Program-made: the position numbers and the translations under genes
Notes under the pieces: generated by a model
Told to the model about the DNA's origin: nothing
Database searches by the model: none
The model's input: only the letters and a program-made list of their open reading frames with translations
Origin: CAZAMB01 sp964486335
GTDB lineage: Bacteria; Planctomycetota; Phycisphaerae; UBA1845
NCBI GenBank assembly: GCA_964486335.1
Contig: CAZAMB010000012.1
Coordinates: 97,091 to 161,090, forward strand
DNA length: 64,000 nt
Direction: 5' to 3'
In this document: piece by piece, positions 34,177-42,835 of the stretch
Numbering within the stretch: the stretch's first letter is position 1
How the letters are laid out: each line of letters opens with the position of its first letter

Positions 34177-34953
34177 TCACCTGCTTCTTTCTACCCGGCT
34201 CTCCGGGGGAAAAGGGATGAGCCACAATTCTTTTGAAAAGTACGCACTGTAGTAGATGACGAATTCTTCGTCGGGCGCCCAGCATGGCCTTACCAAGGTG
34301 GAAGAATCGACCCCTTTTAATAGAACCGGATCTCCAATGGGCGCACCGTCACTCAACCGGAACACTTCGTGATACCTCACTCCCGTAACATAGCCGGACC
34401 CGAGAAAGGGAATCAGCGGCTTGTGGACCGAACCCGTGGTACTTAGTACCGCCAGATGATGCCCTAAGTAGGGTGGATACGAACTGTCGCCTCGAAGAAC
34501 GGCCACCCCCGCCAATACTCGTCCGACGGTCGTGAGCAGCAATCCGTTTAGGAACAGACCGTGGTCCTTCCGCGTCAGTACGCTCTCGTCGATGCGTTCC
34601 TGATCACTGCATTCCATCACCGGTCCCATAGCCTCGTCCCACTCTCTGCCTGACACGATCGCCAGGTTGCTCACGCCCCTCTCGTAACGCAGGATCGGCA
34701 GACCGGATTGTTCGGCTGACGGCGGGCTGACGTAACTGCTCTGTTGGCATTCACGTCTTGTCAACGTTCGAAGCAGAATGAATGGACCGTCGCGACGTAT
34801 CAGGAGTGCACAAGAGTCAAACCACGACTCGGGCGCGCGAATCGGATACGCGGTCGAATGGCGGATGTGCGGCCCGGTCGCCACGTAAACGACCGCGCCG
34901 ACAACCGAGAGCCCGACAAACCAAAGGACCCATTTTCGCTTCTTGGATCGCAT
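34177..34953 (-). CDS. Membrane-anchored hypothetical protein, paralogue 2
   Basis: A 258-residue protein. I start it at the ATG at 34953 (MRSKKRKWVLWFVGL), which opens with a positive stretch and a membrane helix; a GTG at 35004 is possible. The exported domain contains SGLPILRYERGVSNLAIVSG and a C-terminal WAPDEEFVIYYSAYFSKELW related to the downstream neighbour at 33248-34072. The pair lies between sugar transferase and aminotransferase genes. Function unknown. Confidence 0.58.
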   Translation of the reverse strand: MRSKKRKWVLWFVGLSVVGAVVYVATGPHIRHSTAYPIRAPESWFDSCALLIRRDGPFILLRTLTRRECQQSSYVSPPSAEQSGLPILRYERGVSNLAIVSGREWDEAMGPVMECSDQERIDESVLTRKDHGLFLNGLLLTTVGRVLAGVAVLRGDSSYPPYLGHHLAVLSTTGSVHKPLIPFLGSGYVTGVRYHEVFRLSDGAPIGDPVLLKGVDSSTLVRPCWAPDEEFVIYYSAYFSKELWLIPFPPESRVERSR

Positions 34954-35176
34954 GATCGTTACGCGACGTCTACGCGAGTCGTCGCTCTTAAATCCGCTTG
35001 CCACGATCGAAAGGCGCGTTTCAAAGGTTCTCTGGAAACCAAGAACAACGATCGGAACTGGACTCTACCAGTGTAATGCAGAACAGCGAGAATCAAAGCA
35101 GGAGCTTGCCGTCGCGCGACTCAGCAGGCTTGTCGGTTGAGTTGACGGACGCAGATGTAAGCGGCGATGAGCGCTA

Positions 35177-36424
35177 TCAAAGCGCGCGGTAGAAGGCTCG
35201 AACCGCCCGACCGATGCGACGCACATCGCGGCGCGACAGCGAAGGATAATTCGGCAGGCGAACAATGCGCGATTGCACGTCGCGGGCGACAGGGCAGTCG
35301 GTTCGCGCAGCGGAATAGAGATCGAGGTCCGCGCAGTTCAGGTATTCGCTGGTTTCGGAGTCGATGCCGCGTCGAAAGAGGAATTCGCACAGTTCCGATG
35401 CCCGCTCCGCGAGGATGCCGTAGTACAGGCCGTTGGCCCGACCGTCGCCGCAGACGCGAAGCTGCGATATCTGCTCGATTCCGGAGAGTTCCTCATCGAG
35501 CCATTCGCCGACCTGTCGTCGCTGTTCGATGAAGTGCTCGACCCGCGCCAGCTGGCTTCGACCCAGGCGCACTTGAAAGGGATGCAGCGGCGGAACGCGC
35601 CCCGGATCGAAGCAGCGATCCTCGCGCGGCGTCTCGGTCATGATACGCCGCTGAAAGTCGGGCATGACGGCGCGGAGCAGACGCAGCACCGGCCAGGCCC
35701 CGAGGCTGAACACCGCCCTCCGCGTGCCGAGGTCCATGATCGCGCCTGTGATCGCTTTTTTCAGTCCCGCTGGTTTCGGATTGCGAAGTCGAAGCCGGGA
35801 GAGTCTCGTTCGGATTCGACCAGCCAGTTCGTCGTCGTCGGTGGCGATCATCCCGCCGCCGAAGGTCGTGACGAGCTTGAGCACGCTAAAGCTGTAGATC
35901 GCCGCGCGGCCGAACGTGCCGAGCTTTTGACCGTTGAATGTCGACCCAAGGGCATGGGCACAATCTTCGAGAAGAATGAGTCCATTCCGATCCGCCAGTG
36001 CGACGAGTCGATCCATGTCCGCCGGATGGCCGAACATGTGCGTCGCAAGCAGAAACCGTGTGCGCGGGGTGATCGCCCGTTCGACGGCGTCGACGTCGAG
36101 GTTCAGGTCGTCGCGCCGGATGTCGCAGAACTTCGGCACGACGCCGAACTGGCAGAACCGCTCGATCACCGCGAACAGGTTGAACGCGGGCACGACCGCC
36201 TCGCAGCCCGGTTCGGGACTCATCGCTTCCAGAATCAGGTGCAGGCCGAGCCGACCGGAGGAAATCGCGATCGCATGCCGGGAGCCGACGTAGGACGCGA
36301 ACTCGCGCTCGAAGCCGCCGACGGCGTCCTCGCGCTCGGATCGACCCAGCAACGCCGCCGCGATTCCGGCATATTCGCCGAGCGTCGTTTCAATACGGTG
36401 CCTTGGAATGCTGAGAACGTGCAT
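35177..36424 (-). CDS. DegT/DnrJ/EryC1/StrS-family aminotransferase
   Basis: A 415-residue PLP enzyme of the sugar aminotransferase family. The substrate region has SRHAIAISSGRLGLHLIL, the cofactor aspartate lies in ILLEDCAHALGS, and the Schiff-base lysine in SFSVLKLVTTFGGGM. Such enzymes convert nucleotide-linked keto-sugars to amino-sugars for surface polysaccharides or glycoconjugates. A perfect hairpin separates it from the radical SAM gene upstream, with which it is probably co-transcribed. Confidence 0.88.
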   Translation of the reverse strand: MHVLSIPRHRIETTLGEYAGIAAALLGRSEREDAVGGFEREFASYVGSRHAIAISSGRLGLHLILEAMSPEPGCEAVVPAFNLFAVIERFCQFGVVPKFCDIRRDDLNLDVDAVERAITPRTRFLLATHMFGHPADMDRLVALADRNGLILLEDCAHALGSTFNGQKLGTFGRAAIYSFSVLKLVTTFGGGMIATDDDELAGRIRTRLSRLRLRNPKPAGLKKAITGAIMDLGTRRAVFSLGAWPVLRLLRAVMPDFQRRIMTETPREDRCFDPGRVPPLHPFQVRLGRSQLARVEHFIEQRRQVGEWLDEELSGIEQISQLRVCGDGRANGLYYGILAERASELCEFLFRRGIDSETSEYLNCADLDLYSAARTDCPVARDVQSRIVRLPNYPSLSRRDVRRIGRAVRAFYRAL

Positions 36425-36461
36425 GGTAGCGATCCGTCACGACCGAAGAAAACCAACTGTG

Positions 36462-36482
36462 GCACCGGTTTCCAACCGGTGC
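36462..36482. repeat. Perfect hairpin between radical SAM and aminotransferase genes
   Basis: GCACCGGTT, a TCC loop and AACCGGTGC form a perfect 9-bp stem in the intercistronic gap. The form GGCAC-stem-TTCCA-stem-GTGC resembles another REP-like class. It could adjust relative expression of the two genes. Confidence 0.55.
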
Positions 36483-36499
36483 AATCGCCTTGACTGCTG

Positions 36500-37921
36500 T
36501 TATCCCATCGTCGATAGCCCCAGCCGCACGAGTTTCTTAAACTCGAACCAGCTTCGCACGCCCGCGAGTTTTTCAAGAATCATTGACGGATTGAAATAAA
36601 ACGTGCGCAGCGCCTCGCGGCGAAGCTGCTCGACTTTTTCCGGCGTCAGAAAGCGGTGCTTGAGGTTGCTCGACGCGAATCCGAAGTCGCTCGGCCCTTC
36701 GCGAAGGAAGCCCTCGCGCCGGGCGCGCTCCTCGTAAGCGGTTCCCGGTAGCGCATTGACCACGTTGAACGAAACGAAGTTGGGCCGAAGCGATCGGGCG
36801 AACCGAATCGTCGCGCGAACGTCGTCCTCCGTGTCGTCCTCGAAGGCGAGCATGATGAACGCCGTCGTGCCGATGCGCAACCGCCGACAATCAGCAAAGA
36901 CATCGTGAATGCGGTCGTCCTTGATGCGTTTGTCGACGCGGCGCCTTGTTTCTTCCTTCGCATGCTCGACGCCGAACTCGATGCCGTAGCAGCCCGCACG
37001 CTTCATCAGCGTCAGCATTTCCGTCGAGGCCACGTCCACCCGCGTGGTGCAGAGCCAGCGAAGCTTGAGACGCTTCGCCGCAAGCTTTTGCAAAAACTCC
37101 ATCGCAATCGGCTTATTGAGGCCAAAGGTCAAATCCTTGAAGTAGACCTCGCGGAAACCCATTCGATCGGCCTCGACGAGTTCCTCGACCACGTCGTCCA
37201 CGTCGCGGTAAAGCATCTTGCGGTACAACTGATTGTCGATGCAGAACTCGCAGGTGAAGGGACATCCGAACGAAAGCTGCGAACAGGTCACCGGCCCGCG
37301 CTTACTCTGCGGGAAGCAATATCGCTTATCGAAAAAGATCGCATGCTCGGGGCGCGGAAGCCGCAACCCGTCGCCGTAGCGGACTTTGAGGTCAGGAATC
37401 AGCGGTGCTTGCTCTCCCTGCACGGCCACATTCAACGGGTCCGGCCGCATCGATCCCGACGCCGATGCGCGGAGCAATTCCGTCAAGTTATTCTCCGCGG
37501 GATTGAGGATGATCCCGTCGAGCCACGGATGATCGCGGAGAATCCGGGCGACATGATCACGCTTCTGCTGCATGATGATCGTCCCGACGATGTACACGAC
37601 CGCCACGCCAAGCGATTGCTTCAGGCGACCCAGCGCCGCAAGCTCCTCGTCGATCCGCGAACTCGACACCAGCGAGACGATCCCCGCCGGGCGATCGGCC
37701 TGAAGCTTTGATTCCAATTCAGCCCAGGTGAGTCGGTTGATCTGCGCATCAATGAACGCCGGGCGATACCCGGCCTCGCGCGTGGCCCCGGAGAGCAGGA
37801 TCAAATCAATGTTCGGAAACGGAGCGTTGTGTGCGTCGTCCTTTTCGCGCAGTGATCCCCGCCGACAGAAGTCGGACATGCTGGGCGGATCGAGCAGCAG
37901 GAACGCCTGACGATCATTCAT
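36500..37921 (-). CDS. B12-binding-type radical SAM protein
   Basis: A 473-residue radical SAM enzyme. The [4Fe-4S] cluster motif is CPFTCEFC (CxxxCxxC), preceded by an N-terminal Rossmann-like domain (residues about 40-170, with LILLSGATREAGYRPAFID) of the cobalamin-binding type. Downstream blocks FREVYFKDLTFGLNK and YGIEFGVEHAKEETRRRVD are typical of the B12-radical SAM (Elp3-like) barrel. It could methylate or rearrange a sugar or lipid intermediate; the product cannot be told. It heads the transcript that includes the aminotransferase. Confidence 0.87.
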   Translation of the reverse strand: MNDRQAFLLLDPPSMSDFCRRGSLREKDDAHNAPFPNIDLILLSGATREAGYRPAFIDAQINRLTWAELESKLQADRPAGIVSLVSSSRIDEELAALGRLKQSLGVAVVYIVGTIIMQQKRDHVARILRDHPWLDGIILNPAENNLTELLRASASGSMRPDPLNVAVQGEQAPLIPDLKVRYGDGLRLPRPEHAIFFDKRYCFPQSKRGPVTCSQLSFGCPFTCEFCIDNQLYRKMLYRDVDDVVEELVEADRMGFREVYFKDLTFGLNKPIAMEFLQKLAAKRLKLRWLCTTRVDVASTEMLTLMKRAGCYGIEFGVEHAKEETRRRVDKRIKDDRIHDVFADCRRLRIGTTAFIMLAFEDDTEDDVRATIRFARSLRPNFVSFNVVNALPGTAYEERARREGFLREGPSDFGFASSNLKHRFLTPEKVEQLRREALRTFYFNPSMILEKLAGVRSWFEFKKLVRLGLSTMG

Positions 37922-38257
37922 GGACGGTTTCCATTGGCAGCCGCCTTCGTCGCGCGCTGTATCAATTAAGGCGCTGCACCACTGTGCCGCCTCAAAGCGC
38001 GCAAACTCAATTGGATTCGTCGGCGAATCGGGTTATCGGGTTGAGGGCTGGTCCGCAAATCAGGCCGAAGCGGCCGTTCGACCGCGGAAATCAGCACTGA
38101 TACGCGCGTTTGACCATTGGATCCCAACTCGACCTGCTGCTTCCAGACTTCACGCGGTCAATGACATTGACCGTCACGGCATGTGGACAAGTGCTTTCGA
38201 TTGGAATTGTCCGGCGTGCCTGGCCATAATGGCACTTGAAGGCGGAACATCGCGGAA
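37922..38257. other. Intergenic region between divergent genes
   Basis: This 336-base gap separates the divergently transcribed radical SAM and methyltransferase genes and must hold both promoters. I see no repeat of the families found elsewhere, no convincing promoter pair and no small gene. Confidence 0.5.
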
Positions 38258-39004
38258 ATGTTGGAGTCTCTTTACAAGCTCTACGGCGAGTTGGCCCCGT
38301 GGTGGCCGTTGCTATCGCGACCCGAAGACTACGATGTTGACGCCGATTGCGTCTGGCGGCTCTTGACGGAGGGTCAGGACAGGCCGCCTGTGACGGTGTT
38401 GGAACTCGGTTCGGGTGGCGGGAACACGGCGTCTCATCTCAAACGGAAAGCGCGCCTTACGCTGGTCGATCGCTCCGAAGGGATGCTCCACGTATCGCGC
38501 GACCTGAATCCCGAGTGCGAACACATCCTCGGCGACATGCGGACTTTGCGCCTTGGTCGCCTGTTCGACGCGGTCTATATCCACGACGCCATCATGCATC
38601 TGACGACCGAGGAGGATCTCCGGGCGGCGATCGGAACCGCCGTTTACCACTGTCGGCCCGGCGGGGTCGCGGCCTTTCTTCCCGATTGCACGCGGGAGAC
38701 GTTTCGCGAGACCAGCCACATCGACGGCCACGACGGCAATGGCCGCAGCCTTCGCTATCTGCAATGGGACCTCGACCTCGACCCAGGCGATACGGAATTC
38801 GCGGCCCATTTTGCCTACCTGCTCCGTGATGTTGACGGCGCCGTCCGCACCGAGTTCGAACGGTTGCGCCTGGGGCTTTTTCCTCGCGATACGTGGTTGG
38901 GCCTGATCCGCGAAGCGGGCTGCAAAGTCCACACCACCCTCGGCCCGGCAAAGAACGAAGTGTTCGCGGGAGTCAAACGTACTGAACCGTCTCGGCTTGA
39001 ATGA
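38258..39004 (+). CDS. Class I SAM-dependent methyltransferase
   Basis: A 248-residue methyltransferase. Motif I is VLELGSGGGNTASHL (about residue 48), motif II is LTLVDRSEGML, and the post-motif VYIHDAIMHLT contains the usual catalytic-loop aspartate/histidine. The N-terminal YKLYGELAPWWPLLSRPEDY is typical of a family with this architecture. It sits beside glycan genes and may modify a sugar or small metabolite. The ATG at 38258 lacks a strong Shine-Dalgarno. Confidence 0.8.
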   Translation: MLESLYKLYGELAPWWPLLSRPEDYDVDADCVWRLLTEGQDRPPVTVLELGSGGGNTASHLKRKARLTLVDRSEGMLHVSRDLNPECEHILGDMRTLRLGRLFDAVYIHDAIMHLTTEEDLRAAIGTAVYHCRPGGVAAFLPDCTRETFRETSHIDGHDGNGRSLRYLQWDLDLDPGDTEFAAHFAYLLRDVDGAVRTEFERLRLGLFPRDTWLGLIREAGCKVHTTLGPAKNEVFAGVKRTEPSRLE

Positions 39005-39043
39005 TGTAGCCCGTGACGTTGAGGGCATTCCTAATCCAATCGC

Positions 39044-39064
39044 GGCGTGCGATGCACGCCCTAC
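39044..39064 (-). repeat. GTAG-footed REP-like hairpin at a stop codon
   Basis: On the minus strand it reads GTAG, GGCGTGC, ATC, GCACGCC. The stem differs from the REPs near the RAYT gene but the GTAG foot and layout are the same. Bases 39061-39063 are the TAG stop of the adjacent propeller gene. Confidence 0.6.
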
Positions 39065-40032
39065 GATGGGCACGACCGGCAACGCTTCAGGAGCAGGAAC
39101 GCTGCGGCGAGGATGGCAAGGAACATGATCGCAGCGCCATGAACCGACATCGCCGGAACGATCGGCGGTTGCACGATCGTCAATCCGCGAAGTTCCAAAT
39201 TTGGGTTGCCCGCTTCCGCCGCGGTGACGACGGTTTCGATATTGGTGCCGTCCAGGTTGGCACGCTGAATGGTCCTCGCGCCGTAGTTCGTCCAATAGAG
39301 CTTCCGTCCCCGATAATCCAGGGTCAGAAGGTCGAAATCGTCTGAGAAATCGTAATCAAAGAGGTATTGATAACCGGTCCCGTCGCGGTTGATTCGATGA
39401 ACGCCAAACCCACCTTCCAACCAATAGACCTTGTCCTCCACGGGGTCATACGCCGCGCTCGTTGGGGAGCCGCTGGAGTGCAGTAATTGCTCGTTCGATC
39501 CGTCGGCGTCGGCGCGCCAGAGTCCCTTGATGACGCTTAAATATCCGGCGAGGTACAGTTCATTGTCGATGGCCAGGACCGGAACATAGCAACAGTTCGA
39601 GTAGGCGTGTGTTTGATGATCGGAACCATCGAGGTTGGATTGGTGCAGGGTCATGGCAATCCCCAATGTCCAATAGAGTTTTCGTGTGATCGTGTTGATC
39701 GCAAAGGTTCCCGCGCTCGGGGTGGGTATCGTCTCGGGGTTCGAGCCGTCGATGTTGATGCGTCGAAAGGACGAAGTCTGGTCCCAGAAGTGATAATACA
39801 GCTTGCCCGTGATCGGATCGTGCTGGATTCCGTATGCGAATTGATCCGCGGGGAACTGAGCAAGCGTCTGCACCGGCCCGCCGCTTACGTCCTTCGATTG
39901 GATTCGCCGGCCGTTCTCGTCCGTCCACACGATCGTCTGCGCGAGGCCGGGCAAGGGAAACAGCCCCACAAGAAATGCCACAATCACCAACCAGCGTACA
40001 TTCCAGTTGAACCAGTCGAATGGCTTTTTCAT
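39061..40032 (-). CDS. Exported YWTD-type beta-propeller protein with C-terminal sorting helix
   Basis: A 323-residue protein. The ATG at 40032 has GGGAGAG six bases upstream. A signal peptide (WLVIVAFLVGLFPLPGLAQT) precedes LDL-receptor-like YWTD repeats (DYRGRKLYWTNYGARTIQRA, DPVEDKVYWLEGGFGVHRIN). The C-terminus, IVPAMSVHGAAIMFLAILAA then FLLLKRC, resembles an IPTL-CTERM-type sorting helix. It is probably surface-attached; ligand unknown. The stop codon is part of a GTAG-type REP. Confidence 0.75.
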   Translation of the reverse strand: MKKPFDWFNWNVRWLVIVAFLVGLFPLPGLAQTIVWTDENGRRIQSKDVSGGPVQTLAQFPADQFAYGIQHDPITGKLYYHFWDQTSSFRRINIDGSNPETIPTPSAGTFAINTITRKLYWTLGIAMTLHQSNLDGSDHQTHAYSNCCYVPVLAIDNELYLAGYLSVIKGLWRADADGSNEQLLHSSGSPTSAAYDPVEDKVYWLEGGFGVHRINRDGTGYQYLFDYDFSDDFDLLTLDYRGRKLYWTNYGARTIQRANLDGTNIETVVTAAEAGNPNLELRGLTIVQPPIVPAMSVHGAAIMFLAILAAAFLLLKRCRSCPS

Positions 40033-40236
40033 GATCGACTCTCCCGTGCGGGCCTCCCCGCATCCAGCGGCGTGAAGAACCCATCGTACCCAACATGGAG
40101 GGTCCAACCCAAGAAAAATCGCCGACGAGATTCCAGTAGGGCTCGATCACCCTTCCCGGCCGCTACCGCTAAGGAGCGAACATTTCACTCGACTGGTTTC
40201 CGAGCGATCTGGCAGGACAATGCCGTCTGAGTGAAA

Positions 40237-40264
40237 ACCCCGCTCCCCGACCGTCGCGGCTCGG
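40237..40264 (-). repeat. AGAGCCGCGxCCGT repeat, copy in reverse
   Basis: The sequence CCCGCTCCCCGACCGTCGCG is, on the opposite strand, a variant of the repeat at 15567-15597 and 22813-22838. It lies between the propeller and GGDEF genes. Confidence 0.5.
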
Positions 40265-40299
40265 TTCGCAAAGGGCGACGACAACAACGAGACGCTTCA

Positions 40300-41736
40300 C
40301 TAAGTCGGGTCGGGCGCGCCGGGTTCCTCGCCCTGTCCCACGAGGAAAATCCTGTTCTTGCCCGCCCGCTTGGCGGCGAGCAGCGCCTCGTCGGCCTTGG
40401 TGATCAGCGCGTCCACGCCGGAACCGTCCCACGGAAACGTGGCCAATCCGCCACTGATGGTGAGTCGCCCGACGCCTGATGCGCCGAGACGGGGAAATCG
40501 ATGGGTGCGCAGCGCGGACGTGAATCGATCAAGCACGGTCAGCGCCTGCCGAGGGTGTTTCGATCCCGCCTCTCGCGGACCAGCCGGCTCCCAGAAAACC
40601 ACCGCGAATTCGTCGCCGCCATATCGAGTGACGATGTCCTGTTCGCGGCAGTGCGACCGAAACAGCCGGCCGATCATGCGGATGATTTCGTCGCCGGCGT
40701 CGTGACCGAATTGGTCGTTGTAGGTCTTGAAGTCGTCAATATCGAACAGCAGGACCGTGACCGGAAACTGCTCGGCGCCTGCCTGTCGAAGGACCGCGCC
40801 GAGTCGCTCGCGAAGGAAACGCCGATTGGGAAGCCCGCTGCATTCGTCAGTGATCGCGAGCCTTTTCCACTCGCGTTGCCGCCCGGCCGCAATGATCAGC
40901 TGACCAACAATCGCCGCGTAGTGATTCAGCTTGTCCATGTCCGCCGGGGAATAGGGCGGCCCCGTTCGCTCGCCGACGAGGATTCGACCCATCGCGGCGA
41001 CGCCGGACGTCGGCGGTGGTGCCGTCATGTCGGCTGAGGCGGGTGTCTCCGCGTCCGACGCCGAACCCGAACGAGTCTCACACGGAGCGGCCCCGCCTGG
41101 AATCGGAACGGACAACACCGGCTTACCTTTTGCGTCACCCGACGTTGCGGCCGTTCCCTCGACGACGATCGTGGCCCCGCGGCACCGCATGGCCGTGCGA
41201 ATCAGTTCCGCCAGCTTGCTCAGCAGATCGGACGGACGAGCGCCCAGTGCCGTCGTCGCCTCGCCGAGCAACGCCAGTTCATCCATGCCTGCCGTCGGCA
41301 CATCCGCCGGTTCCGACGCCATTCCTCGCACGTGGCGCGACGGCAGGCCGATCGCTGCTTCCAATTCCGCCATCGTGGGAGGGTTGATGAGATACTCGTT
41401 CGCGCCGTGTGCGATCGCCTTTCCGGCGAGCGGCTCGGCCTCGGGCGTGCAACAAAGGATGAGCTTCGAACTGGCGCCGGCGACTTCGCGCATTCCGGCG
41501 ACGGCACTGTTGAGGCGATCGTGCGAGGCGTCGACCAGCGCGACGACGGCCTGCGCCGGTCGGCGCGCCAGCTCGGCAATGGCGGACAGATAGCTCGAAT
41601 TCCGCGCGATTTCCCAATCGGGATGATCGGCCGCGAACCGCGCGATCCATGTGGCGTCTTCTGAACGTTCGGGTCCGACGACCAGAAGGCGATCGCGATC
41701 GCCGTGCCCAATTGTATTCGCGCGCATGACCGTCAT
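40300..41736 (-). CDS. Diguanylate cyclase with pseudo-receiver and GAF-like domain
   Basis: A 478-residue protein with a receiver-like N-terminal domain (residues about 10-125, DRLLVVGPERSEDATWIARF; no clear phosphorylatable aspartate), a GAF-like region (about 150-290) and a C-terminal GGDEF domain. The catalytic motif GGDEF starts at residue 373, and the feedback I-site (REQD) lies five residues before it. It should make c-di-GMP from GTP with product inhibition. The start overlaps the stop of the upstream gene by four bases (ATGA), so the pair is an operon. Confidence 0.9.
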   Translation of the reverse strand: MTVMRANTIGHGDRDRLLVVGPERSEDATWIARFAADHPDWEIARNSSYLSAIAELARRPAQAVVALVDASHDRLNSAVAGMREVAGASSKLILCCTPEAEPLAGKAIAHGANEYLINPPTMAELEAAIGLPSRHVRGMASEPADVPTAGMDELALLGEATTALGARPSDLLSKLAELIRTAMRCRGATIVVEGTAATSGDAKGKPVLSVPIPGGAAPCETRSGSASDAETPASADMTAPPPTSGVAAMGRILVGERTGPPYSPADMDKLNHYAAIVGQLIIAAGRQREWKRLAITDECSGLPNRRFLRERLGAVLRQAGAEQFPVTVLLFDIDDFKTYNDQFGHDAGDEIIRMIGRLFRSHCREQDIVTRYGGDEFAVVFWEPAGPREAGSKHPRQALTVLDRFTSALRTHRFPRLGASGVGRLTISGGLATFPWDGSGVDALITKADEALLAAKRAGKNRIFLVGQGEEPGAPDPT

Positions 41737-42623
41737 CGTCGGCCGCCTCCCGGTGGATGATCGTTGCCGGTCAGCATGTCGCGCTCCTGTTGCTCAATGT
41801 CGTCGTGGGCGGCGGTGTCGACGTTGAAATCGTCGAACTCCGCGCTCAATAGCGCCTCCAGTTCCGCCTCGGTGAGGAGCGGCTCGCTTGACTCGTCGCC
41901 GCGCTTCGCCGGGGTCGTCGAATGGCGACTTTCCGTCGGCGTCGATTCGGGGTCGGGCACGGGCGACAGGCCGCCCATGACACCGGGCGAGGGAGCGCCG
42001 TGCCTCATCGGCAACGCGTCTCCCGGCTTGCGGCGAATCGGACGCTCGTCGTATCGAAGCCAGGGAACCCGAGCCGTTTCCGCCGATTCTTCAGGTTCCG
42101 GAGATTCCGGATCGGTCGCTTCGTTCAGGGGTTCGCCCCCGCTGTTCAATTGACCAAGCGCCGGCGAGACGGCCGCGGACGGTGGAGCCGGAGGTTCGAC
42201 GTTGGCGACTTGTTCGCTTTCCTTTTCGCCTTGGGGCTGCGTTTCTCGAATAGGTTCGGCTTGGGGCTGATGACGAACGATTGCCAACGATTGCAGGACC
42301 TCTTCGGTCACAGCACCGACCGCTCCGGCCTTGACGGCTTTCTCGATGAGAACAGAACTCTGTTTCGGGGAATAAACATACACTGGGACGCTGCGCCGAT
42401 GGCGAGCCAACAGGCTGAAAAACTCGAACTCGTCGGCGCGCAATCCATCCACGCAAACAACGACCGCGCAAAACTGATTTGCACTGGCTTGCAGCGCACG
42501 CGCCAAGGCCGAGTAGACATTATCGCAGGGATCAACCATCAGCCCTGCGGCAGCGGACCACTCATCAACTTTGCGGCCGACGACGTCGGGCGGAGAGGAC
42601 CGAAGGTGAAAGATCGTAGACAT
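41733..42623 (-). CDS. Receiver-like domain protein with long acidic tail
   Basis: A 296-residue protein. I chose the ATG at 42623 (MSTIFHLRSSPPDVVG). The N-terminal 120 residues resemble a receiver fold (CAVVVCVDGLRADEFEFFSL, VPVYVYSPKQSSVLIEKAV) without a clear phosphorylation site. The rest is low-complexity, rich in Pro, Glu and Ser, ending in an acidic helical stretch (LTEAELEALLSAEFDDFNVD). It is translationally coupled to the diguanylate cyclase and may regulate it. Confidence 0.65.
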   Translation of the reverse strand: MSTIFHLRSSPPDVVGRKVDEWSAAAGLMVDPCDNVYSALARALQASANQFCAVVVCVDGLRADEFEFFSLLARHRRSVPVYVYSPKQSSVLIEKAVKAGAVGAVTEEVLQSLAIVRHQPQAEPIRETQPQGEKESEQVANVEPPAPPSAAVSPALGQLNSGGEPLNEATDPESPEPEESAETARVPWLRYDERPIRRKPGDALPMRHGAPSPGVMGGLSPVPDPESTPTESRHSTTPAKRGDESSEPLLTEAELEALLSAEFDDFNVDTAAHDDIEQQERDMLTGNDHPPGGGRR

Positions 42624-42835
42624 CGGGTGGTCTGACGTGGTGAACAGAAATCGCTTCTTTGGCGCGCACCTTACGCGCATTTCCCTTTCAGCCCAGTTTA
42701 TCCCATCAATGAAGCCGGGTCAACGATTTGCAACCCGAATTGAACAAATGGACGTGCTCAATAATGAGTTGCGTGAGCGACCTGACCTCATTCGCAGAAC
42801 TGTCTGAATCTCGATTCCGTCAGATTGATCGTCGG

